From the NCBI RefSeq assembly GCF_003726035.1, contig NZ_QICD01000001.1:1-64000 (forward strand): DNA of 64,000 bases, in the 5' to 3' direction. Shown piece after piece: positions 25,955 to 32,964 of the stretch. This stretch comes from Paraeggerthella hongkongensis. GTDB lineage: Bacteria > Actinomycetota > Coriobacteriia > Coriobacteriales > Eggerthellaceae. A model generated the notes under the pieces. It saw only the letters and a program-made list of their open reading frames with translations. It was not told where the DNA came from and did no database searches. Position 1 is the first letter of the stretch, and each line of letters opens with the position of its first letter. Position numbers and translations under genes: made by a program.

Positions 25955-28669
25955 ATGACAAGTACGTTGCAACCGGTTCGCCGGGTATGCGCGGCTGCGT
26001 TGGCGCTTATGATAGCGCTGACGGGGTTGAGCATTACGCCGAGCGTGGCTCGAGCGGAGGGCGTCGCGCCGCCGCTCGATGCAGGGTCAAGCTATACGGT
26101 TTCGGTTGACGTCCATGACGCCGGCAATCCTTCCGAGCCGTCGATGTCTGCCGGCATGTTGGCTAAAAACGCCGAGATCGACGTGGACGGTTCGGGACGG
26201 GCGCGCATCACGCTGCACTTCGTGCCCGCCCAGATCATGGGCCTTGATGTGCATGCGAGCGACCTTGGCGTGTATGAAGAGGGTTCCCAGAGCAACTTCA
26301 TCGAAGGGGTTTCGTTCAAGTTGGGCGAAGACAACTCCGCTATCTGCCAGTTCGTCTTGCCGTATGTGCCCAATGACGGCTTGTATCGCGTTGAGATGCG
26401 CTCTGACATCATGAACAGAGACGCGTTGCTGTACGTGAAATGGCCCACGTTGAAGAAGACGGGCGGCTTGGGCGATACGCTGGCCGGTTTGGTGGAAAGC
26501 GCCAAAAAGTACTCCGCGAACGACTACACCGAGGATTCTTTCGGTAAGTTGAAGGCCGCGATTGCGGATGCGGATGCGGTTCTTGCCAATCCTGATTCGA
26601 CGCCCGAACAATTCCAGGCGTCGATCGACGCCGTCAACAACGCTGTTCAGGGGCTGAACGCTGCGGCGAAAAGCCCCTTTGAAGCGGGTCGTACCTACTA
26701 TGTCGACGTGACCGATCAGGACCCCACGGGAAGTCGAGCGCTTGACCTTGAAGCCCGGTTCGACGTTGACGAAGCCGGCACCATCAAGGCGACGTTGCGT
26801 TTCAATCCGTACTCTGATTTTCTAGGAGCCTATCAGGTGTCGGCGGCAACGCTTCTCGATCGCGAAGGGGAGGTCGCTGCGAACAATGCGATCGAGCAGC
26901 ATGACAACGGCGGGGCAACCTGGACGTTCGATCTGCCTTACTTCGCAAGCACCGGTCTGTACAAGGCGAAGGTGACGGCAACTTCGGCCAGTCCCGACAA
27001 AATACATACCCTGGCATTCGACTGGAGCACGATTCGCACCACGGCAGACTTCCGCAAGCTTGCCGCGGCCATAGAAAAGGCTTCCGGTCTTGCCGCGCCG
27101 GCCTACACGGCGTCGAGCTTCGCCGTGCTTTCCGAGGCGCTTGCTCGAGCCAAGGACGTTGCTGCCGACACCTCTCACTCGCAGACGACGGTCAACGACG
27201 CGCTCGCGGCGTTGACCGAGGCGATGGATAAGCTTTCCATTGCGGAGAATGCGGGTAGCGGCAATACGGTTAACCTGGGTATTTCCGGATTCAACGCCCC
27301 GTTTTCGGACGAGAGCGCTCCGGGCAAGCCCTGGGCTGGCAGCCGTGTGTACTTCGGCAAGGACGACCAAGGGAAGCCGATTTCCTGGAGGGTTCTGCAG
27401 ACTTCCAAGGATGGGGTCCTGCTCAATTCGGAGCACACCGTTACCGGTCAGGCATGGAACACCGATATGTCCATTCCTGCCAGCGAGTTGTTCTGGAATA
27501 CCGCCACGCTGCGTACGTACCTGAACGACGAGTGGTTCAACAAGACGTTCGACGCACTGTCCAAGGAAGCGGTGAAGACCACGGAAGTGAAGTCGTTGTC
27601 TTTGGCGGACGCATCGAAAGAGGTGGCGCCTGCCACGCAGGACAAGGTTTTCGCGCTTTCGATACAGGATTACCGGAACAAGGCTTACGGGTTCGTTTCC
27701 AATGAATCGCGTGCGGCGAAGGAGATATCGCTTTTGACTCGCACGACCGACGAAAGCGCGTCGTTCATGACGATGGTCTTGATTGTTCTGCCAGACGGAG
27801 ACCTTGAAAGCGGCTTTAACACTATGATGCCCTATACCCCCAATCTGGGAGTTCAGCCCGGTATCACGCTTGATCCGAGCAAGGTTTTGTTGACTACGCC
27901 GGCGTCTGCGGCGGCTCCTTCGGGCATTCAGAAGCCTTTGGCCACCGAAGATAACGCTTGGAAACTCACGCTGATCAACGATGATTGGAAGTTCGATGCG
28001 AGCTGCCCTCGCGTTGACGGCGAAAAGATCTCCGTAGAGTATGCGGCCAACGCCTCCCCTTCTGGTCGAATGTCGCGAAGCGCTGCCCTCGATCAGGATG
28101 ATCGCGTAGTGTCCGCCCTTGTGGTGCGAGGCAGCGATTGGAGGACCGGTACCCCTGTCGGCTATGGCACCGTGGGCAAGGTTTCGGGCGAGAGCGGTTC
28201 GGTCTCATTTGAGCTGCCCGCCGATTTCAATAAAGAAACCGACAAGCTTTACCTGTTCGCAGAGCGAATTGGCGAAGGTGCCGAGAGCAATATCGCAACG
28301 ATGCCCGTAGAAGTGAGCGTTCCCGATGCCGAGGAGCCTCCGGCTCCGGAGCCGAACGATCCCAGCACTCCGGGCGGGGACGCCCCGGGAAATTCCAACG
28401 CGTCTGACAAGCCTGTCCCATCGAATCCTGGAAATGCCGGGACGTCCGGATCCTCGCCTGCGCCGTCTGGCGGCCAGGGCCAGGCCGCCGGGTCGACTGA
28501 TGCGGCGAAGGTCGTTGCTGCAAAAACGGACAGCCGTGCAGCGGCGCAAGCTATTCCCAAGACAGGAGACGCTGTTTTTCCCGCTGCGGCATTTGCCGGC
28601 ATTGCCGGTGCGGCGGCAGCGTTGTCGCTGATTGCGGTGCGCGCCTATCGTCGTAAGTTGGAGAGTTAG
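25955..28669 (+). CDS. Large sortase-anchored surface protein with two NEAT-like domains and a DUF6273-like domain
   Basis: A 904-residue exported protein. After a signal peptide (about 1-33): NEAT-like domain 1 (about 42-168), a FIVAR-type helical domain (about 175-235), NEAT-like domain 2 (about 243-360), a second FIVAR-type domain (about 365-430), then a roughly 200-residue domain resembling DUF6273 (RVYFGKDDQGKPISWRVL, then TLRTYLNDEWF), found in many gut surface proteins. A Pro/Ser/Gly linker leads to a sorting signal IPKTG (867-871), a hydrophobic helix and YRRK. IPKTG departs from LPXTG at its first residue. None of the NEAT-like domains shows YxxxY. GAAAGGAG precedes the ATG at 25955. 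It closes the haem locus and likely captures haem at the wall. Confidence 0.85.
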   Translation: MTSTLQPVRRVCAAALALMIALTGLSITPSVARAEGVAPPLDAGSSYTVSVDVHDAGNPSEPSMSAGMLAKNAEIDVDGSGRARITLHFVPAQIMGLDVHASDLGVYEEGSQSNFIEGVSFKLGEDNSAICQFVLPYVPNDGLYRVEMRSDIMNRDALLYVKWPTLKKTGGLGDTLAGLVESAKKYSANDYTEDSFGKLKAAIADADAVLANPDSTPEQFQASIDAVNNAVQGLNAAAKSPFEAGRTYYVDVTDQDPTGSRALDLEARFDVDEAGTIKATLRFNPYSDFLGAYQVSAATLLDREGEVAANNAIEQHDNGGATWTFDLPYFASTGLYKAKVTATSASPDKIHTLAFDWSTIRTTADFRKLAAAIEKASGLAAPAYTASSFAVLSEALARAKDVAADTSHSQTTVNDALAALTEAMDKLSIAENAGSGNTVNLGISGFNAPFSDESAPGKPWAGSRVYFGKDDQGKPISWRVLQTSKDGVLLNSEHTVTGQAWNTDMSIPASELFWNTATLRTYLNDEWFNKTFDALSKEAVKTTEVKSLSLADASKEVAPATQDKVFALSIQDYRNKAYGFVSNESRAAKEISLLTRTTDESASFMTMVLIVLPDGDLESGFNTMMPYTPNLGVQPGITLDPSKVLLTTPASAAAPSGIQKPLATEDNAWKLTLINDDWKFDASCPRVDGEKISVEYAANASPSGRMSRSAALDQDDRVVSALVVRGSDWRTGTPVGYGTVGKVSGESGSVSFELPADFNKETDKLYLFAERIGEGAESNIATMPVEVSVPDAEEPPAPEPNDPSTPGGDAPGNSNASDKPVPSNPGNAGTSGSSPAPSGGQGQAAGSTDAAKVVAAKTDSRAAAQAIPKTGDAVFPAAAFAGIAGAAAALSLIAVRAYRRKLES

Positions 28670-28708
28670 CAGCTGAAGCGTGCGATGTGCGTTTTTCCGT
28701 GATACGTG

Positions 28709-28746
28709 CGGGCCTCGCCTGGCTTGAAAACCGAAGGCGAGGCCCG
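28709..28746 (+). terminator. Terminator-like hairpin ending the haem locus
   Basis: A 12-bp perfect stem (28709-28720 with 28735-28746, arm CGGGCCTCGCCT) with a 14-base loop lies 39 bases after the last haem gene. The following bases are only mildly T-rich. It may serve the convergent NUDIX gene as well. Confidence 0.7.
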
Positions 28747-28820
28747 TGCTGGTTTGCTTGCGGCGTGCGAAGGCGCGAAGTCGCGTGGGCCGCTGGTGTG
28801 GGGCGTCTTTGCGCTGGCGG

Positions 28821-29435
28821 CTACCGTCTGCGCGCGAAGGCTTCCAGCACCAACTGGACGCGGGTGCCCAACGGGGTGGTGTTTTCTGCAAGGAATCGCG
28901 GGACGTCGGCGATGTCGAGCAGGAACGGCTCGATGAGCTCGGTGGGTTCCGGTTGCGCGTCCGCCGCTTTCTCGACCTGGGCGAACACAACGTGCACGGT
29001 CTCGTCGGTTAGCCCCGTGGACGAGAAGCCGGCTTGCGGCAGCGGGTCGATTGCTTGAGCGCCTAGGTTGGTTCGCAGCGCGTACCCTGTTTCTTCGCGA
29101 AGCTCTCGATCGACGCATTCCGCCAGGCTTTCTCCCGGCTCCATGAGGCCGGCCGGAAACGCGATGCACCAACTGTTCAGCGGATAGCGAAATTCCCTGA
29201 TCAGGAGCAGTTTTCCGTCGGGGGTTTGAGGCGCGATGGATACGGCATCGGGAGGAGTTGGGTTCCCGGCGGCATTTGCTTCGAGTGCGCGACGGTAGGC
29301 GTCTTCTCCTTTTCTGGATGCGCTTTCGTATTCGTACAACGATCCGTCCGGCATGGTGTAGGTGAGCACGTACTTCTTGATCCATCCGTCTGCTACCAGT
29401 CGGATGTCTTTGAGGCGGGGCGCGGTTGCGGTCAC
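28821..29435 (-). CDS. NUDIX hydrolase (ADP-ribose pyrophosphatase-like)
   Basis: A 204-residue protein with a complete NUDIX box: G-x5-E-x7-REUxEExGU read from GLMEPGESLAECVDRELREE and TGY. It probably cleaves a nucleoside diphosphate linked to another group; the upstream REFRYPLNSWCIAFPAG resembles ADP-ribose pyrophosphatases. The start is GTG with TAAGGAG five bases upstream. It faces the end of the haem locus. Confidence 0.88.
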   Translation of the reverse strand: MTATAPRLKDIRLVADGWIKKYVLTYTMPDGSLYEYESASRKGEDAYRRALEANAAGNPTPPDAVSIAPQTPDGKLLLIREFRYPLNSWCIAFPAGLMEPGESLAECVDRELREETGYALRTNLGAQAIDPLPQAGFSSTGLTDETVHVVFAQVEKAADAQPEPTELIEPFLLDIADVPRFLAENTTPLGTRVQLVLEAFARRR

Positions 29436-29477
29436 GGGGTCTCCTTAGGCGATTGTTGCATTTTGTATAGTGTAGCA

Positions 29478-29522
29478 ATGAGGCGAGAGGGCGGAGTCGA
29501 TGACTCCGCCCTCTCGCCTCAT
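29478..29522. repeat. 45-base perfect palindrome in the NUDIX upstream region
   Basis: A 21-bp perfect stem with a 3-base loop (arms ATGAGGCGAGAGGGCGGAGTC). It lies between the Hsp20 stop and the NUDIX start, both read leftward. No T-run follows on the minus strand, so simple termination is not obvious. Confidence 0.8.
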
Positions 29523-29527
29523 TCGTA

Positions 29528-29557
29528 GAGCAGGGCGGCTTTGGGGCCGCCCTGCTC
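29528..29557. terminator. Second hairpin after hsp20, possible terminator
   Basis: A 12-bp perfect stem (29528-29539 with 29546-29557, arm GAGCAGGGCGGC). On the plus strand it is followed by GTTTCTTTT; on the minus strand, where the neighbouring genes are, no T-run follows. Confidence 0.6.
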
Positions 29558-29603
29558 GTTTCTTTTGCTGCCGTCCGCGTTTTCAGTGCGGTCCGATGCT
29601 GCG

Positions 29604-30083
29604 CTAGCCTTCGATCGAGATGGTCTTCTTCTCCTCGATTTTGGGCTGCTCTTGCTTCTTGGGTACGGCGATCTTCAGCACGCCGTCTTCGAATTTAGCC
29701 TTGATGTCGTCTTCTTCGATATCGTCTCCCACGTAGAAGGTGCGGCTGCATTTTCCGCTGAAGCGCTCCTTGCGCACGTACGTGCCCTTTTCATCCTTGT
29801 CCTCGGATTCGGATTGCGTTTGCGCGGTGATGCTAAGGTAGCCGTCCTTGAGCTCTGCCTGCACGTCTTCCTTCTTGAAGCCCGGAAGGTCGATGGTCAG
29901 CTGATATGCCTCGTCGGTTTCCTTGATGTCGGTGCGCATGAGGGCGGGCGACATCTTCTGCATTGCCTGCATTGGCGCGGCTGCCGTGTTGAGGAATGCG
30001 TCAAAGGGGTCGGTCATCAACTCGCTGAGAAGGTTGCGGTTCCTGCGCATGGGTACCATCATTGCCATGTTCATCATCTCCAT
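29604..30083 (-). CDS. Small heat-shock protein, Hsp20 family
   Basis: A 159-residue alpha-crystallin-type chaperone. The N-terminus is methionine-rich (MEMMNMAMM and MQAMQKMSPALM), and the crystallin domain (about 47-145) has IDLPGFKKEDVQAELKDGYL and the closing FEDGVLKIAVPKK motif. It would hold unfolding proteins for refolding. A perfect CIRCE element overlaps its promoter, so HrcA control is very likely; no groE or dnaK gene is nearby. Confidence 0.95.
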   Translation of the reverse strand: MEMMNMAMMVPMRRNRNLLSELMTDPFDAFLNTAAAPMQAMQKMSPALMRTDIKETDEAYQLTIDLPGFKKEDVQAELKDGYLSITAQTQSESEDKDEKGTYVRKERFSGKCSRTFYVGDDIEEDDIKAKFEDGVLKIAVPKKQEQPKIEEKKTISIEG

Positions 30084-30171
30084 TTCGTGCGGCTTGCGTG
30101 CACGTCATGCAGGTACGTCGTCGCATGGGCGTGACTCAAGCCTCGGTTGCGTCGTTTGTTTGTACGATTCA

Positions 30172-30200
30172 TTTATAGTACGCGTTTTAGCACTCGTCAA
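30172..30200 (-). promoter_or_regulatory. Sigma-70 type promoter of hsp20
   Basis: On the minus strand TTGACG (30195-30200) and TATAAA (30172-30177) are 17 bases apart. The -35 box lies inside the CIRCE operator. Confidence 0.88.
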
Positions 30201-30213
30201 GTGAGAGTGCTAA
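30187..30213. promoter_or_regulatory. CIRCE operator (HrcA site)
   Basis: TTAGCACTC at 30187-30195, nine bases, GAGTGCTAA at 30205-30213: a perfect match to the CIRCE consensus. It overlaps the hsp20 promoter. Confidence 0.97.
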
Positions 30214-30352
30214 AACGTAACATTCTCGTTGACCCTCGGGAACGTCGTGCTCGCGTGCGGGGCGCTTCGCTGGTTTTGGCGCTTCGACGAAGGCGAGTCT
30301 TGTCTTTGGCGGATGCCTTATACTGGTGCGCATTCGAGGAAAGGATGCGCAC

Positions 30353-30883
30353 ATGACGGTAATCGGCCTAATATCCGATACTCACGGAAATCTGTCCGAC
30401 GACGCGCTGGCGGCTATGGTCGACGTCGACTATATCATTCATGCGGGGGATATCGGCGGCCCTGAGATTCTGTGCGCCCTGGAGGCGCTTGCCCCCACAA
30501 CGGCAGTATTGGGGAACAACGATTTCGATGAGTACGGTTCTCGTGTGAGCCGCTTCGCGCATCCGGTGATCGACGGCGTGCGTTTCTTGGTCGCGCATTA
30601 CCCCCGTGATGTTCGCATCGGCTTCAATGGCTGCGCGGCCTTGGCGGCGGGCGATCCCATTCCGCAGGTGTGCGTTCACGGGCACACGCACGTTCCGGAA
30701 TTGCTGACCGGCGCAGACGCTCGTCCCGCGGAGTATTTTCTGTGTCCGGGAGCTGCATTTCGCCCGCGCGGCGGGTTTCCCCGTTGCACGGGGCGGATGG
30801 AGGTTGAGAACGGGCGCGTGTTGCGTGTGCACATCATGTCGTTGAGCGGCGACGTGATCATGAGCGCAGGGGAGCGGGCGTGA
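30353..30883 (+). CDS. YfcE/MJ0936-family metallophosphodiesterase
   Basis: A 176-residue calcineurin-like phosphoesterase. The metal-binding motifs are in order: DTHG (Asp 9, His 11), GDIGG, GNND, and GHTHVPE. YfcE-type enzymes cleave phosphodiester bonds of small molecules; the natural substrate is unknown. The ATG at 30353 is preferred because GAGGAAAGGA lies about 10 bases upstream, while an upstream in-frame start at 30326 is not supported. Its stop overlaps the start of the nuclease gene by four bases. Confidence 0.92.
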   Translation: MTVIGLISDTHGNLSDDALAAMVDVDYIIHAGDIGGPEILCALEALAPTTAVLGNNDFDEYGSRVSRFAHPVIDGVRFLVAHYPRDVRIGFNGCAALAAGDPIPQVCVHGHTHVPELLTGADARPAEYFLCPGAAFRPRGGFPRCTGRMEVENGRVLRVHIMSLSGDVIMSAGERA

Positions 30884-31650
30884 GCGACCGGCGCTTTCCG
30901 CCGGTGAAGGAGCGGGACGTTCGGCGAGCAGCACGGTGCGTGGCGAAGCGGCTGGGAAGGAGTCCGGCGGGCAGGATTGCGAGCGGTTTGCTACTGCTTG
31001 CGCTGGTGGTTGCTGCATGGGCGGGACCGCAGCTTGCTTTGTCGGGAGGGGGCTCGCCCGATGGGTCGGGTGCGCGTCCGACTGCGTCTGTCGGATGGGA
31101 GGCCGTGCATGTAACGGAAGATGCGCGCCGTGCTGCCGAGCAGGACGCGAAGCGCTCGACCGACGTTCAGCGTGCGAACGCGGATCCTGCTGCGTTCGAC
31201 CAGGTGACGGTCCGGCACGTTGTAGACGGCGATACGCTGGCGGTGATTTTTGCCGATGGCGAGCGTGCGTCGGTGAGGCTTATTGGCATAGACACGCCCG
31301 AAAGCGTAGCGCCGCAAAAGGAGCGGAATCGCGAAGAGGGCGTATGGGCGTCCGACCACATGAAAGGGCTTGTGGGCGAGGGCGACACGTTGTGGCTGCA
31401 GCACGATACCAACCAGATTGACAAGTACGGTCGTCCGCTTGCCTACGTGTGGCGAGCCCTGCCCGCCAGTGCCGCCGAGGCCGACGATCCTGCCGTTATC
31501 GCGCGCGACATGCTGAATGCCATTCAGGTGATCGACGGCTACGGTCAGCCGAAAACGTACCGTCCCGACACGTATCACGACAGCCTGTTCGCCCAGTGGG
31601 GAGTCGAGGCCGCCGCCGAAGGGCGCGGGGTGACGTACTTGTGGGCATAG
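30880..31650 (+). CDS. Membrane-anchored thermonuclease (SNase-like)
   Basis: A 256-residue protein with a basic N-terminus, one membrane helix (about 34-54) and an extracellular staphylococcal-nuclease domain (about 105-255): RHVVDGDTLAV, SVRLIGIDTPES, and DKYGRPLAYVW contain the calcium and catalytic residues of the family. It should cut DNA or RNA at the cell surface, for defence or nutrient recovery. The GTG start overlaps the TGA of the phosphodiesterase gene. Confidence 0.9.
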   Translation: MSDRRFPPVKERDVRRAARCVAKRLGRSPAGRIASGLLLLALVVAAWAGPQLALSGGGSPDGSGARPTASVGWEAVHVTEDARRAAEQDAKRSTDVQRANADPAAFDQVTVRHVVDGDTLAVIFADGERASVRLIGIDTPESVAPQKERNREEGVWASDHMKGLVGEGDTLWLQHDTNQIDKYGRPLAYVWRALPASAAEADDPAVIARDMLNAIQVIDGYGQPKTYRPDTYHDSLFAQWGVEAAAEGRGVTYLWA

Positions 31651-31668
31651 CGCTGCGGGGCTGTCGAC

Positions 31669-31754
31669 GTCGTTGTGCGCGCACTGCCGCAGGCGCATTG
31701 TCGCCCGAAACGTACGGTTTTGCCGTGAAAACCGTACGTTTCGGGCGACAATGC
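31669..31754. repeat. Dispersed hairpin repeat, copy 1
   Basis: The first 84 bases of this block (to 31752) match 39501-39584 with a single difference, in the loop. The core is a 27-bp perfect stem (31695-31721 with 31728-31754) and a 6-base loop. Both copies lie just after the 3' end of a carbonic anhydrase sequence on the minus strand, here a relic. Confidence 0.93.
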
Positions 31755-31783
31755 ACTCTTCGCCGTATGTTCGGAGCTTGGCC

Positions 31784-31907
31784 TTAGCGGATGACGGTGA
31801 GCTCCCCAGTTTCCGAGTCCATTGCGCAGCCCGTGGCGTGCATGTGCGGCGGCATGACGGGATGCGCACGCACCATGTCGACGCTCTGGCGCACGGGCGT
31901 GGTTCGC
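31784..31907 (-). pseudogene. Carbonic anhydrase relic (last ~41 codons only)
   Basis: Read on the minus strand this ends VRQSVDMVRAHPVMPPHM then ATGCAMDSETGELTVIR and a stop at 31784-31786. It corresponds to the C-terminus of the intact beta-carbonic anhydrase at 39610-40185 (VRKSVDMVRKHPVMPPHV, then SKTGELTAIC). The zinc ligands and the first three quarters of the protein are absent; upstream bases read into unrelated sequence. Nucleotide identity to the intact gene over this stretch is roughly 70 percent by eye, so the copy is old. Confidence 0.88.
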
Positions 31908-31921
31908 CTCGCGAAAAGAGT

Positions 31922-31953
31922 AACGGGGCGTTCCTGGTGGGGAGCGCCCCGTT
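31922..31953. terminator. Terminator-like hairpin
   Basis: A 9-bp stem (31922-31930 with 31945-31953, arm AACGGGGCG) lies 26 bases past the end of the haem-type membrane protein gene, on its downstream side. No T-run is visible. Confidence 0.5.
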
Positions 31954-31979
31954 GGGGAGGGGAGGGCGTGTGGAAGTTG

Positions 31980-32675
31980 CTAGTGCATCGCAGCGGGAGT
32001 TGCGTTGGCGTGCGTGGTTTTGCGGCAAAGGGCCTTTTTGGTTCTTAGGATCACGTAGAGAAATGTGATCAGGGAGTACACAGTAAGGCTAATTACGGCG
32101 GTTTCGTTTCCGGCTAGGGCGGACGGTGCTAGGAGCATTGCCAAATGCACATACGTGAGCAGGTAAAACGGGTACGCGAAGAGCTGGATTCTTTTCCACG
32201 CGGCGGCGGTCATTCGGTGCTTAACGATCTGAAACGACGTTACCATCAGTATAGCCATCATGATAACTAGGAGAGCGGCCAAAAGAAGCGCGATCGTAAG
32301 ATTGCCTGTAAACCCTGCGGTAATGCGAGGAAGGTACGAGGCGGTGTAAAACGCGATGTGTCCTGCGGCGAATATGCAGCCCAGGATGGAGAGCTGTCTG
32401 CGAACAGGCATGAGGCGCGATCGCAGAGGCGAATTCTCTCTGAGCACGCCGACAAACATGACAACGGTGAACAAGAGGAACGCCAATGCGCATCGTTGCA
32501 TAAGGGGCATGAAATAAGGCCAAAGCCCTGCGCTGGAGTTTATTGTTGTCCCGTATAGATATAGCCCAACGAGCGCAAGCGCGCCTAAATAGAACGGGAC
32601 CGGGTGTTTCTTGAGCGGTTTTGCGCAGAGAAAAACGAGCGCGGCGGATACGATAAGTGCGATTATGAACCTCAT
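31980..32675 (-). CDS. Ferric-reductase-like transmembrane protein
   Basis: A 231-residue protein with about six to seven membrane helices. The central part (RRQLSILGCIFAAGHIAFYT, then HRMTAAAWKRIQLFAYPFYL and TYVHLAML) resembles the ferric reductase-like/YedZ (MsrQ) haem domain, in which paired histidines bind b-haem. It may pass electrons across the membrane to exported enzymes. The ATG at 32675 is preferred over one six bases upstream because AAAGGGGG is then well spaced. It is divergent from the molybdopterin oxidoreductase operon and shares its control region. Confidence 0.75.
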   Translation of the reverse strand: MRFIIALIVSAALVFLCAKPLKKHPVPFYLGALALVGLYLYGTTINSSAGLWPYFMPLMQRCALAFLLFTVVMFVGVLRENSPLRSRLMPVRRQLSILGCIFAAGHIAFYTASYLPRITAGFTGNLTIALLLAALLVIMMAILMVTSFQIVKHRMTAAAWKRIQLFAYPFYLLTYVHLAMLLAPSALAGNETAVISLTVYSLITFLYVILRTKKALCRKTTHANATPAAMH

Positions 32676-32703
32676 GACCATCCCCCTTTGATCGCGAATA
32701 CTG

Positions 32704-32734
32704 TCACACTATCATAGTATAGATGATAGTGTGA
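32704..32734. promoter_or_regulatory. Palindromic operator between divergent genes
   Basis: Two 12-bp perfect arms (TCACACTATCAT at 32704-32715, inverse at 32723-32734) are separated by 7 bases. It lies 29 bases upstream of the membrane protein start and about 230 upstream of the oxidoreductase start. The half-site CTATCAT recurs at the oxidoreductase promoter. The binding protein is unknown. Confidence 0.75.
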
Positions 32735-32815
32735 TCATTTCTAATTGAAAGTAAACCAGCGGATTGAGTGAGTGAATTATGCTCAATATAGGTTTATAGG
32801 GGCAACGGTCTTTCG

Positions 32816-32862
32816 TTGACTGTCCTACACTATGGTGATAGTATGGCTGAGGTAGCTATCAT
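32816..32862 (+). promoter_or_regulatory. Promoter of the molybdopterin oxidoreductase operon with repeated half-sites
   Basis: TTGACT (32816-32821), 17 bases, TAGTAT (32839-32844) is a good sigma-70 promoter. TGATAG at 32836-32841 overlaps the -10 box and CTATCAT lies at 32856-32862, echoing the palindrome at 32704-32734. A leader of about 110 bases follows before the GTG start. Confidence 0.75.
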
Positions 32863-32964
32863 ACGAAGTTGTGACGGTTACGCTCATGCATGGGTCGACG
32901 GAGAATTGTTGGAGGACGGTCTCGGTCGGGACTGTTCTCCGGAATGCGATCTGGAGGGGGTAAT

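Noticed and set aside
31673-32068. Plus-strand open frame covering the hairpin repeat and relic
   Set aside because: It reads through a 27-bp inverted repeat and antisense to the carbonic anhydrase relic; no start signal.
32890-32964. Upstream extension of the molybdoenzyme gene to an ATG at 32890
   Set aside because: The extension adds residues before the Tat signal and lacks a ribosome site; GTG at 32965 follows GGAGGGGG.
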